This document shows, piece by piece, positions 1 to 5,435 of a DNA stretch of 5,435 bases (position 1 is the first letter of the stretch; every line of letters begins with the position of its first letter). Both the position numbers and the translations under genes were made by a program. Source of the stretch: an uncultured Devosia sp. (GTDB taxonomy: Bacteria > Pseudomonadota > Alphaproteobacteria > Rhizobiales > Devosiaceae); assembly GCA_934553185.1 (NCBI GenBank), contig CAKTFF010000177.1, positions 1 to 5,435 of the forward strand, read 5' to 3'. The notes beneath the pieces were generated by a model that worked only from the letters and a program-made list of their open reading frames with translations, searched no databases and had not been told where the DNA came from.

Positions 1-1544
1 GCCACTGCCCAAGTCACGACCGACAGCCAGACAAGCGGATTACGCGGGTCGATCGCCAAAGACAGATGGGACTCTATTGCATGGCCGAGTACCACCGAGG
101 ATGCGGGGACCAGAACGGTTGCCCCAAGCCAGTCTGTGCTGACGGCTGCGACAATGCCGGCTGCGCCCAACACGATAGGACCTGCCAGCATGGCAAGGGG
201 CGCTTCGTGCGGCACTTTTGGGGTTGGCCGTTCGGGACCGAGAAACGGCCGGACGAGGATCAGCAGGGCAACAGCGGCGAGCAGCGCATTGCCGGCAACC
301 AGAACTATGAGCACTGCCGTATCCCGCCAGTCGCCGTTCAGCACGGCAAGGTACATTTCTTCCTTGCCGAAAAACCCCAGCGTGAACGGAAGGCCAATCA
401 TGGCGAGGCAGGCGATGGCTGCGCCGATAAACGTCACCGGCATTTTGTCCGCAAGTCCGCCTAGAACAGTGATGTCGCGCGTGCCCGTCTCATGATCGAT
501 GGCGCCCACAACCATGAACAATGCAGCCTTGTAGAGGGCGTGCGCGGCAAAATAGAGCACCATGGCGGCGATGGCTGCCTCGGTTCCCAGCCCGATCAGC
601 AGCACGAGCAGGCCAAGGGACGCCACCGTGGTCTGGGCCAGCATCTGCTTGAGATCGGTTTGCCGCAGCGCCTGAACCGCGCCCCAGAGCAGCGTGGCGC
701 TGCCGAACAGGATCAAGGTCGTGCTCCAGGCAGCCGTGCCGCCCAGTTGGGGCGAAAGCCGCGCGAGGAGGTAGACACCGCCTTGCACCATGGCCGCTGA
801 ATGAAGAAAAGCGGAAACAGGTGTTGGCGCTTCCATGGCATTGGGCAGCCACAGGTGGAACGGCAGTTGCGCCGACTTAGTAAAGGCCGCGAGCAGAACA
901 AGCGCCAGCACAAGCCCGTAGAGCTCGTTTCCGCGCAGCGCGTCACCGGCAGCGCTGATTTCCCAGCTGCCGGTGATCTGGTGCATGGCGACAGCGGCCG
1001 CGAGCAGGGCCATGCCGCCGATATTGGTAATCACCAGCGCCTGAATGGCGCCCCGGCGGGCAGCCTGGCGGTTGTGATCAAAGCCGATCAAGAGGAACGA
1101 GGTGACCGACGTCAGCTCCCAGAACATGAACAATGCCAGCATGCTGTCGGCCAGCACCAGGCCAAGCATGGCGCCCATGAAGGCCAAGAGAAATGCAAAG
1201 AACCGGCCAAGATGCCGATGCCCTTCCAAATACGCGCCGGCATAGAGCACGATCAGCGTGCCGACGCCCGAAACGGTGATGGCGAAGACAAGGCTAAGGC
1301 CATCGACCCGAAAGGACAGGTTTAGATCAAGCGCTGGAATCCAGCTTATGCTCGCCGACACGGCGCCTTGGGAAAGAACGGGTTCGATCAGGCTGGCGAA
1401 AAACAGCGTTATGGCAGCAGGAACCAGTGCGAGGATCCACCCGGCAAAGGGGCGGATCAACCGATGCACCAAAGGCGCCAGCAGGGCCATCGCGAATGGG
1501 GCAAGGGCCGTCAACGCAATGCTGGTTTCGGACCCGATCGGCAA
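1..1544 (-). CDS. mrpA: Mrp/Mnh-type Na+/H+ antiporter subunit A (N-terminal ~514 residues; C-terminus outside window)
   Basis: Translating the minus strand from TTG 1544 gives an uninterrupted hydrophobic protein that leaves the window at base 1. It matches the proton-translocating NuoL/MrpA family (Proton_antipo_M fold). Landmarks in order: FRVDGLSLVFA (~78-88); FWELTSVTSFLLIG with the conserved Glu143; TKSAQLPFHLWLPNAMEAP with Lys223 and His230; PTPVSAFLHSAAMV (~240-253); DLKQMLA with Lys299; HALYKAALF with His335 and Lys339; DHETGTRD (~350-357); GFFGKEE with Lys394. The MEAPTPVSA and DHxTGTRD forms favour MrpA over respiratory NuoL. Family members are usually well over 750 residues, so roughly the last third is missing. 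Mrp complexes sit in the inner membrane and exchange cytoplasmic Na+ for H+, supporting pH and salt tolerance. MrpA is usually the first subunit of its operon, so mrpB-G homologues are expected to the left. TTG was chosen because GAAGGAG lies 9 nt upstream and the N-terminus fits the family. Oddity: Gln254 stands where MrpA proteins normally have Lys (MVKAG). Confidence 0.9.
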   Translation of the reverse strand, partial: MPIGSETSIALTALAPFAMALLAPLVHRLIRPFAGWILALVPAAITLFFASLIEPVLSQGAVSASISWIPALDLNLSFRVDGLSLVFAITVSGVGTLIVLYAGAYLEGHRHLGRFFAFLLAFMGAMLGLVLADSMLALFMFWELTSVTSFLLIGFDHNRQAARRGAIQALVITNIGGMALLAAAVAMHQITGSWEISAAGDALRGNELYGLVLALVLLAAFTKSAQLPFHLWLPNAMEAPTPVSAFLHSAAMVQGGVYLLARLSPQLGGTAAWSTTLILFGSATLLWGAVQALRQTDLKQMLAQTTVASLGLLVLLIGLGTEAAIAAMVLYFAAHALYKAALFMVVGAIDHETGTRDITVLGGLADKMPVTFIGAAIACLAMIGLPFTLGFFGKEEMYLAVLNGDWRDTAVLIVLVAGNALLAAVALLILVRPFLGPERPTPKVPHEAPLAMLAGPIVLGAAGIVAAVSTDWLGATVLVPASSVVLGHAIESHLSLAIDPRNPLVWLSVVTWAV

Positions 1545-1708
1545 GCGGCTGCACTCCTTCGTGTGATTCCCATTCGAGCCGACCTTAACGGATGATGCCC
1601 ACCCGACAAGCCGAAACGGGCTGTTGCACCCGATTGTCCACGAGCGTCGCCCCTTCCCATGCCCCGCAGCCGGACCTATGTGAGTGGGCCCGCCCTCCGG
1701 ATCATCCC
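1545..1708. other. Divergent intergenic region between mrpA and ptrB
   Basis: These 164 bases separate two divergently transcribed genes and must hold the mrpA promoter and probably that of ptrB. On the minus strand, TTGTCG (1609-1604) and TAAGGT (1587-1582), 16 bp apart, could be a weak sigma-70-type promoter for mrpA; the -10 match is poor. For ptrB no convincing promoter or strong ribosome binding site was found. The ptrB frame is open upstream to ATG 1592, but the extra 39 codons look like untranslated leader (see ptrB). No terminator or clear operator was seen. Confidence 0.5.
1554..1560 (-). promoter_or_regulatory. Ribosome binding site of mrpA
   Basis: On the minus strand, GAAGGAG ends 9 nt before TTG 1544. 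It is the only good Shine-Dalgarno match here and decides the start, since no in-frame ATG occurs nearby upstream. A GTG overlapping the last G of this element (1554-1552) opens a different frame that soon stops and does not encode the antiporter. Confidence 0.6.
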
Positions 1709-3799
1709 ATGACCAAGACCTCTCCTCCTATCGCTGCCCGCAAGCCGCATGCCGCCACTTTCCACAGCATCGAGCGGGATGATCCCTACCACTGGCTGCG
1801 GGCGGAGAACTGGCAGGAGGTCATGCAGAAGCCCGAAGCGCTGGACGAGGAGATCCGCGCCTACCTTGAGGCTGAGAACAGCTATTTCGAGGAGGCCTTC
1901 GGCAGGCGGACCGAGGCGTTGCAGGAGAGCATTTATCGCGAGATCCGCGGTCGCATCAAAGAGGACGATAGCGGCATCGCTTCTCCTGACGGACCCTTCG
2001 CCTACAATTCACGCATGCTGGAAGGCAAGCAATACCCTCAGATTGTGCGGACGCCGCGCGAAGGTGGGCCGGAAACCGTGCTGCTCGACTGCAATGTGGA
2101 AGCAGGCGACGGCTATTTCGGCTTTGCCGGCGCCGAACACGATCGCTCGCATCGCTATCTGGCTTGGGCCGCCGACCGCGCGGGTTCGGAATATTACGAC
2201 ATCGTGGTGCGCGATCTTGAGACCGGCGCCGACAGTGCCGAGGTGATCGGGGAAACAGCGGGCTCCTATGTGTGGAGCAACGATTCGCGCGCGATCTACT
2301 ACACCGAATATGATGACAATCACCGGCCCTATCGCGTGCGGCTGCATGTGATCGGCACCAACCAGGCGGATGACCCTATTATCTTCGAAGAGAAGGACCC
2401 CGGCTTCTTTGTTGGTGTGGGCCGTACCCTGAGCGACCGCTTCATCGTCATCGATGCACACGACCATCAGACCAGTGAATGCTGGCTGATTGATGCGGAA
2501 AAAGGCGGCGCGCCGCGCCTTGTCGCGCCGCGCCTCACCGACCGCGAATACGATGTCGAGGAGCGCGCTGGCCTCCTTTACATCCGCACCAATGCCGATG
2601 GCGCGGAGGACTTCAAAGTGGTCACGGCGCCGGTCGACAATCCGGGCGCGGAAAACTGGTCCGACCTCGTGCCACACCAGCAGGGCGTGCTGATCCTCGA
2701 CACAGTGGTGATCAAGAACCACCTGCTGCGGCTTGAGCGGAACGAGGGCTTGCCGCGCATCGTCGTCCGTGACCTGCGCAATGGCGCCGAAGAAACGGTG
2801 CGCTTCGAGGAAGAAGCCTATTCGCTGGGCATGTCGGTCGGCTACGAGTTCGACACTTCGGTGTTCCGGCTGACCTATTCCTCACCGACGACGCCATCGC
2901 GCACCTATGACGTCGATCTCGATACCGGGACGCGGACCCTGCTCAAGGAGCAGGAAGTGCCCTCCGGCCATAATCCAGATGATTATGAAACAAAGCGCCT
3001 CTTTGCCACGGCACCCGATGGCGAGCAGGTGCCCGTCACTGTACTTTACCGCAAGGGAACACAGCTCGACGGCACCGCCCCAGCCCTTCTTTATGGCTAT
3101 GGCGCTTATGGCATGAGCATGCCCGCAGCGTTCTCGATCTCCGCTCTGTCCCTGGTCGACCGCGGCTTTGTTTATGCAACAGCTCATATTCGCGGCGGCA
3201 TGGAGAAGGGTTACCGCTGGTATGTCGGCGGCCGCCGCGAAAACAAGACCAACACCTTCACGGACTTCATCGCTGCTGCCGAAATGCTGATCGAGACCGG
3301 CTATGCCGTCAAGGGCCGGATCGTCGCCCAAGGTGGCTCAGCCGGCGGCATGCTGATGGGCGCCATTGCCAATATGCGGCCAGATCTTTGGGGCGGTATT
3401 CTGGCGCAAGTGCCGTTCGTAGACGTGCTCAACACCATGCTGGACGAGACCCTGCCGCTCACCCCGCCCGAATGGCCGGAATGGGGCAATCCCCTTGTCT
3501 CCGCCGAAGACTACCGGCGCATCGCCGCCTATGCGCCCTATGAGCAGGTCGCCGCACACGACTACCCGCCGATCTTTGCGCTGGCGGGTCTCACCGATCC
3601 GCGGGTGACCTATTGGGAGCCGGCCAAGTGGGTGGCCAAATTGCGGGCAACCAAGACCGGTGACGCGCCCTTATATCTTAAGACCAACATGAGCGCGGGT
3701 CATGGCGGGGCATCGGGACGGTTCGATCGGCTCAAGGAAACAGCGATGTGCTTCGCTTTTGCCATTGATGCCGTCGGGCTTGAAGGCGCGCTAGACTGA
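1709..3799 (+). CDS. ptrB: Oligopeptidase B (S9A serine peptidase), 696 aa
   Basis: This is a prolyl-oligopeptidase-family enzyme that cleaves short peptides after Arg or Lys; no signal peptide is seen, so it is probably cytosolic. The N-terminus (PHAATFHSIERDDPYHWLR) is the typical opening of the family, followed by a beta-propeller of about residues 75-415 that limits substrates to small peptides, then an alpha/beta-hydrolase domain. The triad is visible: Ser544 in GGSAGG, Asp630 in LTDPRV and His665 in GHGG. The spacings of 86 and 35 residues equal those of E. coli oligopeptidase B (Ser532, Asp617 or so, His652 as remembered). YGYGAYG (~466-472) and HIRGGMEKGYRWY (~493-505) are further hallmarks. 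ATG 1709 was preferred over the in-frame ATG 1592 because the protein is then of normal family length and begins at the conserved region; the upstream stretch (Cys-, Pro- and Ser-rich) resembles no part of the family. No strong ribosome binding site precedes 1709. Glu588 of the P1 pocket is kept, but the second acidic position is Pro590. The stop lies 69 bp before sodB. Confidence 0.95.
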   Translation: MTKTSPPIAARKPHAATFHSIERDDPYHWLRAENWQEVMQKPEALDEEIRAYLEAENSYFEEAFGRRTEALQESIYREIRGRIKEDDSGIASPDGPFAYNSRMLEGKQYPQIVRTPREGGPETVLLDCNVEAGDGYFGFAGAEHDRSHRYLAWAADRAGSEYYDIVVRDLETGADSAEVIGETAGSYVWSNDSRAIYYTEYDDNHRPYRVRLHVIGTNQADDPIIFEEKDPGFFVGVGRTLSDRFIVIDAHDHQTSECWLIDAEKGGAPRLVAPRLTDREYDVEERAGLLYIRTNADGAEDFKVVTAPVDNPGAENWSDLVPHQQGVLILDTVVIKNHLLRLERNEGLPRIVVRDLRNGAEETVRFEEEAYSLGMSVGYEFDTSVFRLTYSSPTTPSRTYDVDLDTGTRTLLKEQEVPSGHNPDDYETKRLFATAPDGEQVPVTVLYRKGTQLDGTAPALLYGYGAYGMSMPAAFSISALSLVDRGFVYATAHIRGGMEKGYRWYVGGRRENKTNTFTDFIAAAEMLIETGYAVKGRIVAQGGSAGGMLMGAIANMRPDLWGGILAQVPFVDVLNTMLDETLPLTPPEWPEWGNPLVSAEDYRRIAAYAPYEQVAAHDYPPIFALAGLTDPRVTYWEPAKWVAKLRATKTGDAPLYLKTNMSAGHGGASGRFDRLKETAMCFAFAIDAVGLEGALD

Positions 3800-3830
3800 G
3801 GTTGCGCTGACGCATTCAACCAAAGGCTGA

Positions 3831-3842
3831 GGGCATATGCCC
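3831..3842. repeat. Perfect 12-bp palindrome in the sodB leader
   Basis: GGGCATATGCCC is fully self-complementary and lies 26 bp before the sodB start. It could be an operator for a dimeric regulator or form part of an mRNA hairpin. I could not match it to a known iron, manganese or redox box. No T-tract follows, so it is not an intrinsic terminator for ptrB. Confidence 0.45.
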
Positions 3843-3855
3843 CGGCAACCAACCA

Positions 3856-3863
3856 GAAGGAGG
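3856..3863 (+). promoter_or_regulatory. Strong ribosome binding site of sodB, inside a small inverted repeat
   Basis: GAAGGAGG is a near-perfect anti-16S match ending 5 nt before TTG 3869, and it fixes this unusual start codon. AAGGAG (3857-3862) is repeated inverted as CTCCTT (3864-3869), reaching the first T of the start codon, so the site could fold on itself and be partly masked. Confidence 0.75.
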
Positions 3864-3868
3864 CTCCT

Positions 3869-4474
3869 TTGACCACCACGTTTACCCTGCCGCCCCTGCC
3901 CTATGCCTATGACGCATTGGGCCCCTACATGTCGGCGGAAACGCTCGAGTTCCACCATGACAAGCACCATCAGGCCTATGTCACCAATGGCCAGAAGGCG
4001 CTGGAAGGTTCGGGACTAGAGGACCTGCCGCTTGAAGAGATCGTCAAGCAGAGCTTTGGCAAGAATGCAGGCCTGTTCAACAATGCCGGGCAGCACTTCA
4101 ACCATCTCCACTTCTGGAACTGGATGAAGCCCAATGGTGGCGGCAACAAGCTCCCGGGTGCGCTGCAGAGCAAGATCGACGAAGACCTCGGCGGATTAGA
4201 CAAGTTCCGCGCCGACTTCATCGCAGCCGGAACCACCCAGTTCGGTTCGGGCTGGGCCTGGCTGTCGCTCAACAATGGCAAGCTTGAAGTCACCAAGACG
4301 CCGAATGGCGAATCGCCTTTGGTCCATGGCGCCCAACCCCTGCTTGGAGTCGATGTGTGGGAGCACTCCTATTACATCGACTATCGCAATGCCCGACCGA
4401 AATATCTCGAAGCCTGGTTCGACAACCTGGTAAATTGGGAGCACGTCGAGCAGTTGTTCAGCCAAGCCAAGTAG
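3869..4474 (+). CDS. sodB: Superoxide dismutase, Fe-type (201 aa)
   Basis: The enzyme converts superoxide to oxygen and hydrogen peroxide in the cytosol; no signal peptide is present. The four metal ligands are visible: His29 (LEFHHDKHH), His79 (HFNHLHFW), Asp162 and His166 (DVWEH). The C-terminal signature DVWEHSYYIDYRNARPKYLE is complete. Iron-type identity is supported by Gln75 in NNAGQHFNH, the second-shell glutamine placed as in FeSOD, and by Gly147 where MnSOD carries its own Gln. Some rhizobial enzymes of this type are known to work with Mn as well, so metal use is not certain. The length is normal. The start is TTG, chosen because of the very strong ribosome binding site 5 nt upstream and because it gives the usual N-terminus (TFTLPPLPYAYDALGPYMSAE). 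The gene lies 69 bp after ptrB on the same strand and ends 16 bp before a strong terminator, so it is the last gene of its transcript. Confidence 0.97.
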   Translation: MTTTFTLPPLPYAYDALGPYMSAETLEFHHDKHHQAYVTNGQKALEGSGLEDLPLEEIVKQSFGKNAGLFNNAGQHFNHLHFWNWMKPNGGGNKLPGALQSKIDEDLGGLDKFRADFIAAGTTQFGSGWAWLSLNNGKLEVTKTPNGESPLVHGAQPLLGVDVWEHSYYIDYRNARPKYLEAWFDNLVNWEHVEQLFSQAK

Positions 4475-4490
4475 TTACGCGGTTTTGTCC

Positions 4491-4523
4491 AAGCCCGCCG
4501 CGCTTATGGCCGGCGGGCTTTTT
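4491..4523 (+). terminator. Rho-independent terminator after sodB
   Basis: AAGCCCGCCG (4491-4500) pairs without mismatch with CGGCGGGCTT (4511-4520) around a 10-nt loop, and the stem runs into five T residues (4519-4523). It starts 16 bp after the sodB stop. It separates sodB from the downstream receiver gene, which should therefore have its own promoter. Confidence 0.92.
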
Positions 4524-4595
4524 GCTGCCCTCCAAACACTTTCCCCCGCTCGTTAGCCATTTGCCGAGCCCAGCCCTTCAACCAGACACCGACCC

Positions 4596-4617
4596 ATGGT
4601 AACGCTCCGTTTACCAT
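4596..4617. promoter_or_regulatory. Inverted repeat before the receiver gene, possible CtrA-like site
   Basis: ATGGTAA (4596-4602) and TTACCAT (4611-4617) form perfect 7-bp arms around 8 bases. Read as a CtrA-type site, GTAA (4599-4602) and TTTA (4610-4613) stand 7 bases apart, each with one mismatch to the Caulobacter consensus TTAA-N7-TTAA. It lies 14 bp before the preferred start at 4632. The regulator is a guess; the symmetry is observed. Confidence 0.35.
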
Positions 4618-4619
4618 TT

Positions 4620-4625
4620 AGGGGA
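4620..4625 (+). promoter_or_regulatory. Likely ribosome binding site of the receiver gene
   Basis: AGGGGA ends 6 nt before TTG 4632 and 9 nt before TTG 4635. The alternative start ATG 4596 has no such element upstream and would add 12 residues that are not part of a receiver fold. Confidence 0.45.
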
Positions 4626-4631
4626 TGCCTG

Positions 4632-5180
4632 TTGTTGTCCGAGCCGAGCAAGGTCGTTGCCATTATTGCTGCCAATCCAGCCTTGTCGTCGCTGCTGGCC
4701 ATGGTCATTGCGGGAGACACCCACCTCAAGGTGCGGCAGTTCGACAGCGACATCGACCTGATCGCCTATATGCGCATCGCGCCCGTCCACATGCTGATTT
4801 GCGACTTCGATCGCGAGGGACGTCCGGCCTACGAAGTGGTGGAGTCGATCAGGCTCAACAATGCTCTGGTCGGCCAGGATGTGCCGGTAATCGCGCTAAC
4901 CCGTTCGGTCACGCTGCCGATGCGCCATCAGGCCATTAGCGCTGGCATTGACGAAGTCATCATCAAGCCTATGTCGCCGCGCCATCTCCTTCAGCGCATC
5001 CAGTCCCGCCTGCGCACACGCAGCGTCGTTGGTGTGCTGGGCGGCTATCGAGGTCCGGATCGTCGCAACCGTGCGCCCATGCCGACGCCCTTTCCGCAGC
5101 AGTCGCGCCGCGGCAGCGACAATGTCATCGCCCTCTTCCCCGATCGGCGCAAGCCGCGCCATCCGGGTCTTGAAGGCTGA
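4632..5180 (+). CDS. Single-domain response-regulator-like protein with atypical receiver and basic C-terminal tail (~182 aa)
   Basis: Residues ~5-125 fit a CheY-like receiver. Asp58 (LICDFDREG) sits at the phospho-acceptor position, Thr90 (VIALT) and Lys112 (IIKP) at the CheY Thr87 and Lys109 positions, with matching spacing. Two features are not canonical: the acidic pair that binds Mg2+ after strand 1 is replaced by Ala13-Ala14 (VVAIIAANPAL), and the switch aromatic is Val109. No DNA-binding or enzymatic output domain follows. Instead, residues ~127-182 form a polar, Arg- and Pro-rich tail with two similar motifs, GYRGPDRRNR (~138-147) and LFPDRRKPR (~169-177). Phosphorylation may thus be weak or absent, and the protein may work by binding a partner; its pathway is unknown. 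The start is uncertain: TTG 4632 or 4635 fits the ribosome binding site and puts the Asp near position 57, while ATG 4596 would give 194 residues. It follows the sodB terminator and has no neighbour on its own strand within the window, nor a kinase nearby. Confidence 0.75.
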   Translation: MLSEPSKVVAIIAANPALSSLLAMVIAGDTHLKVRQFDSDIDLIAYMRIAPVHMLICDFDREGRPAYEVVESIRLNNALVGQDVPVIALTRSVTLPMRHQAISAGIDEVIIKPMSPRHLLQRIQSRLRTRSVVGVLGGYRGPDRRNRAPMPTPFPQQSRRGSDNVIALFPDRRKPRHPGLEG

Positions 5181-5192
5181 CAACTGCGCTGA

Positions 5193-5435
5193 TCAGCTGG
5201 CCGCCATGCGGGTCACCCGCGCCCAGACATCCTCGATCGTATCACTGAACTGCACAGCCTTGTCGTAGCCCTTGAGCCCGGGAGACAACACATCGGCCGC
5301 ATAGCCGCGCATCACCTCAAAGGCGCGGTGACGATTGAGCATGACCACTGGAACGGTGCGGCCTTGTGCCTGCGCTGCCGACCAGGCCCCGAACAGGGCC
5401 GAGGCTGAGACCAGCGAGCCCGGCAGAGCGATATA
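5193..5435 (-). CDS. C-terminal part of a probable LOG/SLOG-like Rossmann-fold protein (80 residues visible)
   Basis: The minus strand is open from the right edge to TGA at 5195-5193. The fragment begins YIALPGSLVSASALFGAWSAAQ and continues with a strand (RTVPVVMLN), a helix-rich segment and a final VQFSDTIEDVWARV. The order ALPG, then an AW-AQ helix, then P-V-V-L-N strand, then a late strand and helix, is what LOG-family (lysine decarboxylase-like, TIGR00725-like) proteins show. LOG enzymes release cytokinin-type bases from nucleotides through PGGxGTxxE; here that stretch is PGSLVSASALF, without the GG, GT or Glu, so this activity is doubtful. The assignment rests on 80 residues and is tentative; another Rossmann-like protein is possible. 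The gene converges on the receiver gene with 12 bp between the stops. Confidence 0.5.
   Translation of the reverse strand, partial: YIALPGSLVSASALFGAWSAAQAQGRTVPVVMLNRHRAFEVMRGYAADVLSPGLKGYDKAVQFSDTIEDVWARVTRMAAS

Noticed and set aside
801..1325. Plus-strand open frame of 174 codons, and other plus-strand frames within 66-1595
   Set aside because: They are rich in Gln, Glu, Arg and His without any fold-like pattern and lie opposite the antiporter gene, whose minus-strand translation matches a known family throughout.
1582..1609. Possible sigma-70 promoter for mrpA (TTGTCG, 16 bp, TAAGGT on the minus strand)
   Set aside because: The position is sensible but the -10 matches only three of six consensus bases; kept as a remark, not as a feature.
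2009..2722. Minus-strand open frame of 237 codons inside ptrB
   Set aside because: It lies antisense to the beta-propeller coding region of a well-supported gene; it resembles no family I know and has no evident promoter or operon context.
3800..3850. GGTTG/CAACC repeats between ptrB and sodB as a possible ptrB terminator
   Set aside because: The arms are only 5-6 bp, several pairings compete, and no T-tract follows.
4896..5183. Minus-strand open frame of 95 codons opposite the receiver gene
   Set aside because: It is antisense to the conserved Lys-Pro region and tail of the receiver gene, with no recognisable motif.
1..5435. Mobile element, CRISPR, toxin-antitoxin or defence system
   Set aside because: Both strands were read. 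No transposase, integrase, regularly spaced repeats, small paired genes or defence-type domains were seen; gene content and composition look like core chromosome.

Overview
The window looks like ordinary chromosome from a fairly GC-rich alphaproteobacterium. SodB and oligopeptidase B both read like Hyphomicrobiales (Rhizobiales) proteins, perhaps Devosia-like; that placement is from memory of the families and was not searched. All genes seem intact apart from the two cut by the window edges. No tRNA, rRNA, CRISPR array, insertion sequence or phage gene was seen.

Layout: (1) 1-1544, minus strand: the first ~514 codons of a large membrane protein of the MrpA/MnhA type, the NuoL-like subunit of Mrp Na+/H+ antiporters. 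It starts at TTG 1544 and runs off the left edge. (2) 1545-1708: divergent intergenic region. (3) 1709-3799, plus: oligopeptidase B (ptrB), with a complete Ser-Asp-His triad. (4) 3800-3868: short gap with a perfect 12-bp palindrome and a strong Shine-Dalgarno that lies in a small inverted repeat. (5) 3869-4474, plus: iron-type superoxide dismutase (sodB), starting at TTG, followed by a clear Rho-independent terminator (4491-4523). (6) 4524-4631: intergenic, with a 7-bp inverted repeat that also weakly resembles a CtrA site. (7) About 4632-5180, plus: a small receiver-domain protein with a degenerate acidic pocket and a basic tail carrying two PDRR motifs. (8) 5193-5435, minus: C-terminal end of a probable LOG/SLOG-like Rossmann protein, entering from the right edge and convergent with the receiver gene, 12 bp away.

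The genes do not form one pathway. ptrB and sodB could be co-transcribed: they are 69 bp apart, on the same strand, with no terminator seen between them, and the sodB terminator would end the unit. mrpA is transcribed away from ptrB and probably leads an mrp operon outside the window. I found no convincing new multi-gene system. The points most worth a second look are the atypical receiver protein with its upstream inverted repeat, the lysine-to-glutamine change in the antiporter subunit, the altered P1-specificity site in oligopeptidase B, and the structured sodB leader.
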